Source of the DNA: Rhinopithecus roxellana
Taxonomy: Eukaryota; Chordata; Mammalia; Primates; Cercopithecidae
Direction of reading: 5' to 3'
Assembly: GCF_007565055.1 (NCBI RefSeq)
Contig: NC_044564.1
Location: 82,232,563-82,296,562, forward strand
DNA: 64,000 bases
The position numbers and the translations under genes were made by a program. Of the stretch, positions 37,916 to 50,089 are shown piece by piece (position 1 is the stretch's first letter; each line of letters starts with the position of its first letter). The notes under the pieces are model-generated. The model had not been told where the DNA came from and made no database searches. It saw nothing but the letters and a program-made list of their open reading frames with translations.

Positions 37916-39490
37916 ATTTTTTTTTAATATACTTTAAGTCCTAGGGTACATGTGCACAAGGTGCAGGTTTGTTACATATGTATACATGTGCCGTATTGGT
38001 GTGCTGCACCCATTAACTCGTCATTTACATTAGGTATATCTCCTAATGCTATCCCTCCCCGCTCCCCCCAACCCAAGACAGGCCCTGGTGTGTGATGTTC
38101 CCCTTCCTCTGTCCAAGTGTTCTCATTGTTCAGTTCCCACCTATGAGTGAGAACATGCAGTGTTTGGTTTTTTGTCCTTGCAATCGTTTGCTGGGAATGA
38201 TAGTTTCCAGCTTCATCCATGTCCCTACAAAGGATATGAACTCATCCTTTTTTATGGCTGCATAGTATTCCATGGTGTATATGTGCCAAATTTTCTTAAT
38301 CCAGTCTATCATTGATGGACATTTGGTTTGGTTCCAAGTCTTTGCTATCATGAATAGTGCCACAATAAACATATGTGTGCACATGTCTTTATAGCAACAT
38401 GATTTATAATCCTTTGGGTATATAGCCAGTAATGGAATGGCTGGGTCAAATGGTATTTCTAGTTCTAGATCCTTAAGGAATCACGACACTGTCTTCCACA
38501 ATGGTTGAACTAGTTTACAGTCCCACCAACAGTGTAAAAGTGTTCCTATTTCTCCACATCCTCTCCAGCACCTGTTGTTTCCTGACTTTTTAATGATTGC
38601 CATTCTAACTGGTGTGAGATAGTATCTCATTGTGGTTTTGATTTGCATGTCTCTGATGGCCACTGATGACGCGCATTTTCTCATGTGTCTGTTGGCTGCA
38701 TAAATGTCTTCTTCTGAGAAGTGTCTGTTCATATCCTTTGCCTACTTTTTGATGGGGTTTTTGTTTCTTGTAAATTTGTTTGAGTTCTTTGTAGATTCTG
38801 GATACCTAGGAATCCAACTTACAAGGGATGTCAAGGACCTCTTCAAGGAGAACTATAAACCACTGCTCAACGAAATAAGAGGATACAAACAAATGTAAGA
38901 ACATTCCATGTTCATGGATAGGAAGAATCAATATTGTGAAAATGGCCATACTGCCCAAGGTAATTTATAGATTCAATGCCATCCCCATCAAGCTACCAAT
39001 GACTTTCTTCAAAGAACTGGAAAAACTACTTTAAAGTTCATACAGAACCAAAAAAGAGTCCACATTGCCAAGTCAATCCTAAGCCAAAACAACAAAGTTG
39101 GAGGCATCATGCTACCTGACTTCAAACTATGCTACAAGGCTTCAGTAACCAAAACAGCATGGTACTGGTACCAAAACAGATATATAGACCAATGGAACAG
39201 AACAGAGGCCTCAGAAATAACACCACACCATCTACAACCATCTGATCTTTAACAAACCTGACAAAAACAAGTAATAGGGAAAGGATTCCCTATTTAATAA
39301 ATGGTGCTGGGAAAACTGGCTAGCCATACGTAGAAAGCAGAAACTGGACCCCTTCCTTACATCTTATACAAAAATTAATTCAAGATGGATTAAAGGCTTA
39401 AATATTAGACCTAAAACAATAAAAACCCTAGAAGAAAACCTAGGCAATACCATTCAGGACATAGGCACGGACAAGGACCTCATGCACAAT
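37916..39490 (-). mobile_element. Twin-primed L1PA, antisense with inverted 5' part
   Basis: 37916-38804 is an antisense L1PA 3' end: poly-T, 3'UTR with 'ggtgtgctgcacccattaac' and a C-rich stretch, then distal ORF2. Near 38804 ('gtagattctggata') it flips to sense ORF2 (38805-39490: 'caaggacctcttcaaggaga', 'accaaaacagcatggtactg', 'gacataggcacggacaagga'). It is inserted in the L1M 3'UTR. I could not define a clean target-site duplication. Divergence is low, so it is relatively young. Confidence 0.92.
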
Positions 39491-39800
39491 GTTTTAATTC
39501 AACAGATGAAAGGAGTTTTTGAAATCTACCACACAGCAAGGTGACCACAGTTAATAATAATGTATCTAATCTTTCAGAATTGCTGAGATCAAATTTCAAG
39601 TGTCTCAAAAAAAAAAAAAAAAAAGGATGGGTGATGTGACAGATATGGTAATTTTTTTGATTTAATCATTTCAAATTGAGTACATATATCAGAAGATCGA
39701 TCACATTGTACCTATAGGTACATATTGTTACACTGTACCTATAGGTACAATGTGATGTTTTGATATATGTATACAATCTGAATGTATACATAAAATTTTG
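39491..39800 (+). mobile_element. L1M 3'UTR remainder, sense
   Basis: After the L1PA the L1M 3'UTR continues ('agcaaggtgaccacagttaa', 39537) with an internal A18 run at about 39607-39625. It then passes into a palindromic segment, so its true 3' end is hard to place. Confidence 0.65.
39684..39768. repeat. Near-perfect inverted repeat (hairpin) with 11-nt loop
   Basis: Left arm 39684-39722 and right arm 39734-39768 are reverse complements apart from a 4-base difference in length and about two mismatches. The loop is tattgttacac. Each arm also contains the perfect 14-bp palindrome gtacctataggtac (39708-39721 and 39735-39748). The outer arm text resembles an L1M 3'UTR end on both strands, which suggests an inverted duplication of that end. 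Confidence 0.93.
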
Positions 39801-39813
39801 GAATGCATATATG

Positions 39814-40000
39814 AAATCTTGTCTAAAAATATGAGAATTATACCTATATAAATATACATAATATATTATATATTATTTATATATTAATATATAGGTACAA
39901 TTTTCATTGTATACTATATAAAATATTTTAATATATTATATGTATATTTATATATTATAGAATATATAGGTACATTTCTCATATTCTTTAGACAAGATTT
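39814..40000. repeat. 187-bp imperfect AT-rich palindrome
   Basis: The outer arms 39814-39850 (starting 'aaatcttgtctaaaaatatg') and 39964-40000 (ending 'attctttagacaagattt') are inverted copies. The interior is almost pure A/T and also pairs imperfectly about a centre near 39907. The right arm is part of an antisense L1M 5' region, so the left arm is an inverted copy of L1 sequence. Confidence 0.85.
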
Positions 40001-40200
40001 TCTTTAATTCTTTAAACATACTTTAAACTGCCAACTTCGTGTTATTTGCTATAAGTCCAAATTTGTGCTTCCTGTAGAGTAGTTTCTATAGACCTTACTT
40101 TTTCCCGTATATGAGACTTTAAAAAATTTTTTTTGCCATGTATCGTATGTTTTTGTTGAAAATTTTAAACATGGAATTATATATATTTATATATAATGAA
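39960..40200 (-). mobile_element. L1M 5' region fragment, antisense (first copy)
   Basis: Contains 'ttagacaagattttctttaa', 'ttgtgcttcctgtag' and 'ttcccgtatatgag', the same text as at 40740-40960. The order and wording resemble the antisense 5' part of old L1M elements (5'UTR/ORF1 region). It is separated from the main copy by about 55 bp of AT-rich sequence. Confidence 0.65.
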
Positions 40201-40254
40201 AATGTTTGAATAAAAATAATACAAATTAAAAAGGGTTCCTTCCAACTTTGGCTT

Positions 40255-41930
40255 TTGGTAGTTTATAATATGTCTACATCTGGGTTTTTGAGTTTATTCC
40301 TTTCAGGTTTTACTGAGTTTCTGGACATGTAGATCAACAATTTTTATCAAAATTTGGGAAGTTTTCAGACATTAATTTTTCAAATATTCTTTCTACCCCT
40401 TTTCCTCACCTCTTCTCTCTTCTCCTTCTGCTCCTTCTCTTTCTCCTTCTTCTGTGACTCTCATTATGTATATGTATGTATGATGGTATCTTACGGGTCT
40501 CTAAGACTTATTTTTATTCTTTTCTCTCTCAGTATCTCAGACTGGTTAGTATAAATTGACCTGTCTTCAAGGTCAAGCATTCTTTCTTCTGAAAGCTCAA
40601 ATCTTCGGTTGAGTCCCTGCTGTGAATTTGTTTTATTTTAATTATTATTGTGTGTTTTGACTCTATAGACTGCATTATAAACTTTTAAATAATTTATATA
40701 TCTTTCTTGATATTTTCCTTTATTTGATGAGATATTATTCTCATATTTTCCAATAGTTATTTAGACAAGATTTTTTTTTTTAGTTCTTTGAACATTCTTT
40801 AAATAGCCAAGTTTACGTTTCTGTAAAGTTTCTATAATTCCAATATTTGTGCTTCCTGTAGTACAATTTCTATTGATCTTATTTTTTTCCTGTATATGAG
40901 GCATATTTCTTATTTATTTGCATGTCTCATATGTTCTTCATTAAAAATTTAAAATACTGAGTAATATATAATGGCAAATTTTGTAATCAGATTCTCTTCT
41001 ACCCCAGTAATTTTTTTGTTCTTGTTGTTTTTTTTTTTTTTTCATTTATTTCTTGAATTCATTTTGTCAAGTCTGAATTCTTTGTTGGTTGTAGCTACTG
41101 AAGTTTCATCTCAGTTACCTTTGTCATCAGCTAATGATTGAATAGATATGACCTTAAATGCTTATATAAATATGTCTTTTAGCATTTGCCAAGGGATTCT
41201 GTGCATCTGGGGACACACTGTCAATGTTTAGGCAAGCAATTTACAGCTCTTATTACATTTTACTTCTTACTTACATTAAGCCACATGACTGGTCATGCAC
41301 ACAGCCTTGCACATGCGGCCCTCTAGATTTCCAGGAAGATGTTGAAGCTTTTCAAGCCCCCTATGGACAGCTCCTTTCCCAGTTTTTTATTTTAAATATC
41401 TGTCAGCCTGACATTTACCCCAACTTTTATCTCCATCTCAGGCAGCTGCAGTTGATCCAATTGTCACTGCTTGTTTTCAGCAAACACACCTTAGGTAAAG
41501 ACTACTTGTTCACACTCGATTATGACTGAGTCAGGTCAAATAATCACAAGCCTGGTTTGTGGAGTTATCGAAGGAAGTGACAGACAGCTCAAATAATGAC
41601 CACTCTCTGTGAATGAGGCTTTAAAGGAGCTCCAATCATTTTCTATTTCCTACATAAGCTTCCTGGATGCTATCATTATTGTGGGCTGTTGTTTTTCAAA
41701 GTTATCCCAGAACGGAGGACAGAGGGGATGGCATAAAAAAGGTTGCAATGCCACAGACCTCACTATTTTTACCTAGTTAGCCATTTTCTTGAAGAAACAC
41801 TCTCAAGGATATTGCAAATCTTAATTAACTTCATGAATATTGAAAACTTCATTATGAGAGTTTTGCCAATGTTTTCCTTGCTTTTATTGAGAAGACGATA
41901 TTTGGTGGATCTTAATCATTCTCTCTGACA
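40255..41930 (-). mobile_element. L1M 5' region (5'UTR/ORF1 side), antisense
   Basis: Antisense text runs outward from 'aaaatttgggaagttttcag' (40349), through a CT-rich stretch and 'gattctcttctaccccag', to 'gccaagggattctgtgcatc' (41188), 'agccccctatggacagctcc' and 'gactgagtcaggtcaaataa' (41524). This order resembles the 5'UTR of an old L1M. 101- and 61-codon ORFs here are incidental. Confidence 0.65.
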
Positions 41931-43020
41931 TTATTGTATTACATCTTTAAACGTATGAATTATTTTCAGTTATTGTTTCTTTCCTCTTCCAGAGCTGCAG
42001 GTTCACATTATTTTATATCCAATAGTCCTCAATATCTATGATTTACCCCATAATTATTATTTGGGTCTTTCCTGTCCCATTTAAAGTCTTATGATTTCCT
42101 CTGTCTTTTCCATAAAGCACTAGGCTGTACTTATAGTCATATGTGCTTTATTGGCTGTAATCTACCATTCAACACTTAACTGAATTTTTATTTTCATATC
42201 AAGTTTATATTTTAACCATTGTATTTTTTAATCTCTTTTTCCTCGGGGTCTCATTTTGAGTTTATGTACTCTTCTTTGAAATATTTCTAAAGCCTAAAAT
42301 TTATTTGAAATTATGGAGATATTTTCTCTGAACACTGCTCCTATTTCACTGAAATTCATCTTGAGAAATTTATTTTACACCTGTCATTTGCAGTGCTTGT
42401 TCTTACCTCTTTCCCTCCAACATTAATGCACACACTTTCTAAAGTTCTTTTGTCATTATTACTGACTTTTCAAATGGGAGTAATTATCCTGAAATCTACT
42501 ATGACGAAGAGTGGGAGGATAAATCACAGTTTCAATTCATATTTGTTGTATCCAGCAACCTCTCACTAAATATGATTTCCTTTGTCCTACAAAGACATCT
42601 TCATTTAATTTTTAGTGCCCCAGTATTCAGCACAGCTCTGGAAAACCTCTTGTACCCACAGGCATTTGATGTCATTATCTGGCCCTTGGTGCCTCCTCGC
42701 CTCTTTTTTCACTTTAAGAAAGTCTGGAAGTCTGAATCGGCTATTCAATATGGTTTACCATCTCTCCTTCCCAGGCATGTATTCATGTAAAACTAGATCT
42801 TTGCATTAGACTTTGTCTAGGACCCTCATTTTACGGTTCTAAACAATAATCTTTGGAAAGATATTTAATTATACAGTGATTGGATTTACAGCTTAAGATC
42901 TGCAAAAGTATGTGTCCTATCTCAGTATCTCTTTTACTTTTCATTATATGGCACATACAAATAACACGTTATAATTTTGGATGACAGCCCTTTTTCCTGT
43001 ATATTAAAAAAAAGAATTCC
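41931..43020. other. Unassigned intergenic sequence
   Basis: No gene or identifiable repeat. Overlapping 72- and 64-codon ORFs at 42572-42809 in different frames have no domain features and no splice or promoter context that can be judged by eye. Confidence 0.55.
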
Positions 43021-43108
43021 CCTATTTCTTCCTCCCTCCCTTCCTTCTTCTTTCATTCCTTCTTCCCTCCCTCCCTTCCTCCCTCCCTTCCTTCCTTTCT
43101 TATTTATT
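43021..43108. repeat. (TTCC)n/(CCCT)n pyrimidine microsatellite
   Basis: About 85 nt of almost pure C/T with CCTCCCTCCCTTCC-type units, degenerate in places. It produces mirrored repetitive ORFs on both strands that are not genes. Such polypurine/polypyrimidine tracts can form triplex structures and vary in length. Confidence 0.93.
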
Positions 43109-46100
43109 TCTGTATTTGTTGATTGTGATGAAAAGATTTTTGAAAACAAATTTGGAGGAAAATTTTATTCCTGTGAGTAGTCTGCAAACCAGGGATAGAC
43201 AGCCTTGTGTTCTAAACAAAGCTGTGTTCCAGGGAATGAAAAGATGGTTCGGGTTTTATGGCAAAGGTTCCTGCCCAAGTTCCTAATCAGGCCCATTAAT
43301 GCAAACAAAGGATTGAAACTTAACTTAGTTTTGATTGGTTGGTACTCCTGAGCCCTAATGAGTCGATACCATTGAGTCCTAATTGGCCCAGGCAGAAGAG
43401 CTCTGAGTCTCTGTCAGATGTTTCTTTCAAATGGCCAATAGTGGGGAAGGGGGAGGGTGTCTGGTCAAAGCTTATCTTGGAATTAACAACAGAAACTGGT
43501 TTGTTTGCTCAATTGTAGAAAGGGAAGTCCTATAACACTTATACAACATCTTTCTGAGACCACAGAGTATGTGACCACTCCTTCACCAAAGGTTATATTT
43601 TATTCAGACTTCAGAGTTAAATTATTACTTCACAATGAAAAAGTCTGTGATTCTTTAGCCTAAATTATATCAATCTATTAAATTCACTTAAGAGCCTAGA
43701 ATTTCCCTTATTGGTTTTTCATTAGTATATATAAGTAATTGATGTTTTATTATTTTATTGTGTCTGTTTTTGTTAAATATGCTTTCTCTGAGGGCAGGGG
43801 TCATACTGTCTTAAACTGCTGCAATCAACACATAATCGAAGGAACATAGCATTCAAATTTTTGTGTTGAACCAATTAATTAATACATAAGCTTTATGAAA
43901 ATATGTAAATGGTAAATATAAGTAAATTTCTGAAAAGTCTACTAATGAGTAGAACAAATACATTTTTACCAATTTTTGCTGTAAACATTAAGCAATTATT
44001 ATTGACACAAAGTTGACTGACACTATAATAGCATCATAACTGCTAAATTAGTACTGAATATGCTATTAACGTTAGTGATAAAGTATCATCATTATCTAAA
44101 TGTAGTTTGTCTTAACTTTCATTTGTATGCACAATGCCTTTTTCTAAATGCATGAGTGCATCATAAATATATAAATCTCCGTAATTAAACATATCCAGTC
44201 TCCTTTCTGAATCTACTAAATGCAGAGATGAGAGGGGGAATTTGTAATTTCATAACTGATATTAATGTGCAGCTCTGTTTAAAAGTCACTCCTCTATTTA
44301 AAAGAAAGTTTCAGATGCTTTTTGAGAACTATAATTAAAATTTGTGGGTGTAGAATTTTTGGCCACATTTCTATTCTCATTCTACTAGTTTTAATATTTA
44401 ATTTACATCTGTTGGCCTCACTGTGAAAACTTAAGACTTCCAAATTAATTAAAAATTTATAGAAGAATTGGAGTTTCTCACTTTGGCCTACTGAAACAAA
44501 CTACATTAATATTATAAAGTTCTAGTGAGCTCAACAATAATGAGGTATGTAAATACATGTTATAAACAAGAACTAAAATGTTAACTAAGGTACAACCACT
44601 TGGTTAACTTCTATAAATGCTGGCTGATTTTCATGCCCTTCAAATGGAAAAATATATTTTAACATCCACATACTTTCCCTAACTTAAAATTCGGTGAATT
44701 TCAATTGTGATTTTAAATTTGCAATAATAAGTATTTAAAGAGAAAATTTCATGCATGAAATAAAAGTACAATCATATCCATCCTACCTAGCTATCTATCA
44801 CTTATTGATCATATATTCATCTCTCTACCTATTAAACATTAATTTAGGTGATTTTCATAAGAACCATGTTTAATAATGTTTCCATGGGAAAATACATTCC
44901 ATTAGCATTTGAATTCAGGATGCCATAACACTTCAAATAATGCTTCTCTTGCTTTTCTGGTGACCATGCCTGACATTCTGAGCCTTCAAAGACTCCTCTA
45001 TCTCAGGAAGAGCTGATTGATAGAAATATAGATTCTTCTGCATACCAATATTTTTGTTTCTTCTCTAAATACACATAAATCAATATATTCAATTGACATA
45101 TGCCGTGAATTATGAAACTGTTTTTTGTAATCCAGTTTTTCTTCTCCCAAATCATTTTCTAAGTACTTACATTGAAATATATATATGCAAGTGGAACAGT
45201 TTTACATTAATAATGTAAAAGAATATTTAAAATACTTAAAGTGTTTAGAAAATGTGGCATGTGAATATTTTCATATTAATGTCAACACAGGTAGCTCTAC
45301 ATCATTTTATTTAACTACTGTTTAGTATCCCATATGATACAACTACCTAAAAATTATATAGTGATAAATGATTAATTTGTTTTTGCTCTTAAAATGTAAT
45401 TATATTTTTTCTTAATTTACATGAGAGATTATTTAGCTGCTATTGAAAAGTTAAATGTGTCTTGAATATTTATGCCTATAAAAATTGAATCTAAACTGCC
45501 AAGTTATCTTCCAAAGGCCTAATCTCATTTTTGCTTTCTAAGACAATTTATGACCACATCATTTTTTTCCAGAAATAATAATGATAAATTTCAATTATTT
45601 GTGAATCTCTATACAATATATTATATAATTATTTTAATATATATTTATTTGCTCATCACAGAAATTTAACATTTTCATTTCTTAAGTATCTGAATTTACT
45701 TGGCTATCAATTTGAACATTGTCCATTAGTTTATATCCTTATATGCTATTATCAATGTTGTTATGAATAATTTTATAAGCAAATTCTGTTATTAAACTTT
45801 ATACTTTAAACCCATAACATTTTCTACTGTCAGTATACCAATAATGTATATCCTCTTATTTTTTTTAAGAAATAATAGCCTGCTGTAAGACTTTAGGCAT
45901 AGTTTTCCATAATGTGATACTTTCGTCCATTTGTTGCTTAATTTATTTTTGTTATTTGATTTGAAATTTATGTCTGTAATGGAATGAGGCAGAAATCTGA
46001 ATTGTTCCCCCAGCAACCTCAATAAAATAATCAATTGCTACAATACAATGAACCTTTCTCATTATCCATAATTTTTCCTCATTGATTTTATTGGCTACCT

Positions 46101-47446
46101 TGATCATACGCTAAATTTGAATATATACATGTATCCAATTCAGATGTATGAGCTAGTTCATTAATCTAATGAACCATTTTTATTCCATTATTATATAATT
46201 TTCTCATTGTATCTAAATGATTGATTTTTCTTGTGGATCATTATTATCTCCTTCTTCCAAACTGTCCTTGTACTGCTTAACTGTTTCTTTTGATCCCTAA
46301 ATTGATTTTAAATTAGATTGTCAATTTCTGTTAAATAATAAATTCTTTTATGATTCTAACTAGATCTGTCTGAAATAAAATAAAAACTAACAATGATATC
46401 ACTTTATTGATTTCTTATTTAAAGCACTTATTTATTGAGCAATAGTTATTTTTTCTATATTACTGACATTTGTTCTTTCCCATATAATATTTACAACACA
46501 TCTTTTTTGTATTGACTTGTTCTAATGAGTCAGTGCATTAATAGTAGTAAAAGCATTGGTTATAATTTTCATAATTTCATCTAAAAATTGAAGATTGGAT
46601 TTGGTCCTGGGAAGTCTGATTTTGTATTTTATATTCTTAACAGTACTTGTAGTTGTTGTAAAAAAAAAAAGTGGCAAGGTCAAATTAATCAGTTGTTAAA
46701 TTACTCAGCATTGTGATAACAGGTGAATTGTATTCCCTATATCAGTGCTTTTAAGTACACTAGCAAGTAACTATATATGTCTATTAAATACTTGCAAAGC
46801 AGTTATTGTGAAGGCACACAATTAATAATTTTAATTTATTTAAATTTAAAAACTGAAAAAATGTATTTTTAAAAATTAAACCTAACTCACTTTGTTTAAA
46901 AATACATTCACCTTAACTGTTGAATCATGTGAGATATTACTGTGATATTACAGTGAACCTGCATTGTTTCTATTATTACATATAAATGTATCTCAAAACT
47001 AGTCATTATAAATGATTTGTTCACTTCAAGTGATGTTTTTGCATGCAATATTATGCCATTGTAATTTGTTTATTTGAACATTTTATGCACATAATATGAA
47101 CTGCAATAAAACTTATGTAAATCATGATTACCAGTTAAATTAAAAGTACATTTAAGCCATTTTTTTAGTTAAACAAAATAGACCAGTTGCAGGATGTAGA
47201 ACCATGTGATGCTGCAATAGCTACTGTTAAAATTGAAAGACAAAGAGAAAATACAACAGAAGATAGGTACAATTTTGCTATGAATGTCAATTGAAATTAG
47301 TGAGAGTGGAGAAAAACGAAAGTGTTTTATGATTATAATAGACATATTTGAAATGTATAACAGAGTGAAAATAATAACAGAAAATTTTAGAAAATATATA
47401 GTGATTTTGATGAAACATTCCTCTTAATAGACAAAAAGCACTGACA
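43109..47446. other. Unassigned AT-rich intergenic sequence with one GC-richer block
   Basis: No gene. 43190-43570 is noticeably GC-richer than its surroundings and holds several CCAAT/ATTGG-like motifs; it could be an unrecognised old LTR. The remainder is AT-rich unique-looking sequence. 45700-46600 has a faint antisense L1M texture (listed separately). ORFs are at most 80 codons. Confidence 0.55.
45700..46600 (-). mobile_element. Possible very old L1M fragment, antisense
   Basis: Text such as 'gctaccttgatcatacgcta' near 46093, 'atttttccttattg'-like stretches, and 'tctgttaaataataaattc' follows the order of distal antisense ORF2 in ancient L1M4-type elements, but divergence is high and I could not find a continuous match. 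Confidence 0.35.
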
Positions 47447-47720
47447 ACCTGTAATCCCAGCACTTTGGGAGGCCAAGGCTGGAGATCACAAGGTCAGGAG
47501 ATTAAGACCATCCTGGCCAACATGGTGAAACCGCATCTCTACTAAAAATACAAAAACTAGCCGGACGTGGTAGCACGCGTCTGTAGTCCCAGCCACTTGG
47601 GAGGCTGAGGCAGGAGAATCGCTTGAACCCAGGAGGCAGAGGTTGCAGTAAGCCGAGATTGCGCCACTGCACTCCAGCCTGGAGACAGAGCGAGACTCCA
47701 TCTTAAAAAAAAAAGAAAAA
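47447..47720 (+). mobile_element. Alu (S/Y), sense, 5'-truncated
   Basis: Begins at 'cctgtaatcccagcactttg', so about the first 20 nt of the Alu are missing. It otherwise runs through both monomers to 'agcgagactccatctt' and a short A tail. There is a small deletion after 'aggccaaggctgg'. No clear target-site duplication was seen. Confidence 0.92.
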
Positions 47721-47838
47721 TCAGAATTGAATATCCATCAAACAATGCAAAACAATCGTTGATAAGAGCTAAGCTTCTAACATTGGCCAGCTACAAATTA
47801 TTTTGGATTCTTGAAACAAATGAAAGAAATTTTAGATG

Positions 47839-48269
47839 GTATATTGGTCAGAGTTCAACCAGAGAAAGAGAACCAGTAAGGGGTGTGTGTGTCTGTTGAG
47901 AGAAAGAGAGAGAATAAAGAATTGTGTTACTTCCCAATGTGACTGTGGGGCAGGCCAGCAGTAAAGCAAGGTGACCAGCAAGCCAGAACCTACAGAGAGT
48001 AATTAGCACAAGCCAAAACTGCAGTCCGCAGGCAGTTTTTTTGACTTGTCTTTCTTTCTCTATCTCTCCCAGGGAAACTGTGGTCATGTTTTTAAGAACT
48101 TGTAACTGATTTATTCAGGTCCACCAAGATTAACCAGGACAATTTTCCCTAAAATCAGCTGATTTATGACCTTAATTACATCTGCAAGATATCCCTGCTG
48201 CAACTAGATTATTGTTTGATTGAATAACTAGAGATTTACCTAAGCTGACAAGCCAGAAAGACCATCACA
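47839..48269 (-). mobile_element. ERVL-type LTR (MLT2-like), antisense
   Basis: The reverse complement starts 'tgtgatggtctttctggctt' and ends near 'ctgaccaatata'. On the plus strand it shows 'aaccagagaaagagaacc', a purine-rich simple stretch, 'ctgattt...ccttaattacatctgc' and 'aagctgaca...accatcaca', the order of an MLT2 LTR in reverse. A 4-5 bp flank, (a)gatg, is seen on both sides. It is diverged and older than the copy at 32231. Confidence 0.75.
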
Positions 48270-50089
48270 GATGTAGAGATGTTTAAAAATATTATTTCAG
48301 GTATAAGTTTTGTTGGAAAATTATGAGAAAAAGAGTGAAAAGGCCACGTTTAAAAAGGGGCATGAATATTATTATTTAAATTGTTCAATATGAACATGCA
48401 ATTGCAAGGTATCATACCCAGTTTATGAAATTAGAAACAAATGGAAAAAACTTTGAAAATATTTTGTTGAGGTATAAAAGTTTTATGAAGATTTACTGTA
48501 CTAACTGTAATTTAAAATTTTGTTGAAATTCAAAGAATGTTGGTGAACTACAATCAAAGAAGTTAATTTAAATGGAGTTCATTTTTTCTCACTACTGTCA
48601 CATCGCATATGAGCAAGCTAAATTTGAATCTCTAAGGAAAGGTAATCTTGTGTCTGACCTAGCTAGACAAGTATAGAAAGTTATTGACATGAAAACTGTT
48701 CATAATACAAATCAATAAAACTTTTGCATATTATCCAGAAGATAAAGCAGTAAAATGTTCAGTGTAATCAGTAGAATTATATGAATCACCTGCAAGTCTA
48801 AAATAAAAATACACCAAAAATGCTTTGTTATGTTAATTAACCTAGCTTTATTTTTTCAATTCCTGCAATACGCTTTGGAATTCAATATTAATAGTACTGA
48901 GTTAAAGTAAAAGTTAGTTTACTTAACTTAGTGTTCAAATTGAGATGAGACGTAGGTGTAAAATACACACTGATTTCAAATATTTGATACAAAAAAATCA
49001 CTAAAATTTTTATTTTGATATGTTAAAATGGTATTTGAATATATCAGGTTAAATGATATGTTACTAAAATTAATTGGACCAGTTTCCTTTTAACATTTTT
49101 AAATGTAGCTATAAGAACTTTTAAAATTATATATGCAGCATATATTTGTACTTAGAACTGCTCTAGGCAATTGTGGGCCTCAAATAAATTTTTTATCTCT
49201 ATGTTAGCAAGATAAATAATTATTTGAGAGGAAGACTAAGAGAACTTTGTGAATGGCTCTCTGCATTTCTATTTAATTTTGTCTCTAAAGATTCAAGCAG
49301 CATGTCTTAGGTCCCTGCAATTATCAAGGCATCGTACTATAAATTTTAAAATACACATATACACGCACACAAACAAAAATGACATATCCCTAGGTTGAGG
49401 AACATTACAATGCCATTAAAAAGAGTGAAGAATGAAATACACACACACATAGAAAGAGAAATAAAAGTCATGCCTCTTGAGTTAATTGAATATTCTGAAA
49501 ATGATTTTTAAGAGGTCAATGTATTCTTGCAAGAACAACCTGGGAGCATGGTTATAAAACAAACAGCCTACCTAGTTAAACTCTCATGTATGCATGCGTT
49601 ACTACTGTGGCATCATTTCATAAAACAGATGCATTTCTGAGGAAATAAAACAATTAAAGACAGGTCTAACTTCAGTGCATAAAACCATGGAGACCATATT
49701 GTACTTACAAAAACAAAACTGTATTTGTAAATACACATGGGGACATGAAATAAAGACCTAACACAGTGTCGAATCAAGTAGACACACAGTGTGAATTGGC
49801 ACTCCCCTTGTTTGCATCCAGAAATGTCTGGTAGTGTGTCCAAATGTTATTAGCTCTGGAGCTCCACAGGGTTACATTCTTGCAAATGGCTCCAAGGTTA
49901 GACTTAACTTCCTCTTTTAAACATTTTTAACACACTTTTAAAAGAATAAATATATTATCAAAATAAAACACTAAGACTTTATAAAGCAAATACAGATATG
50001 AAAACACAACAATATTTTGTAATGAAACCCTTTGATTCTCTTGAATATTGTATAACTTTCCCACTACTTAGATGTGACCACTATTCCAG
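48270..50089. other. Unassigned AT-rich intergenic sequence
   Basis: No gene or confidently named repeat. Short CA-rich runs occur near 49348-49370 and 49438-49450. A 76-codon minus-strand ORF at 49613-49843 has no recognisable features. Confidence 0.55.

Noticed and set aside
41224..41529. 101-codon plus-strand ORF with several Cys/His
   Set aside because: The Cys/His spacing does not form a zinc-finger pattern and the sequence follows an antisense L1M 5'UTR.
42934..43180. Mirror-image ORFs rich in G/R/E/K or L/P/S/F
   Set aside because: Produced by the pyrimidine microsatellite at 43021-43108.
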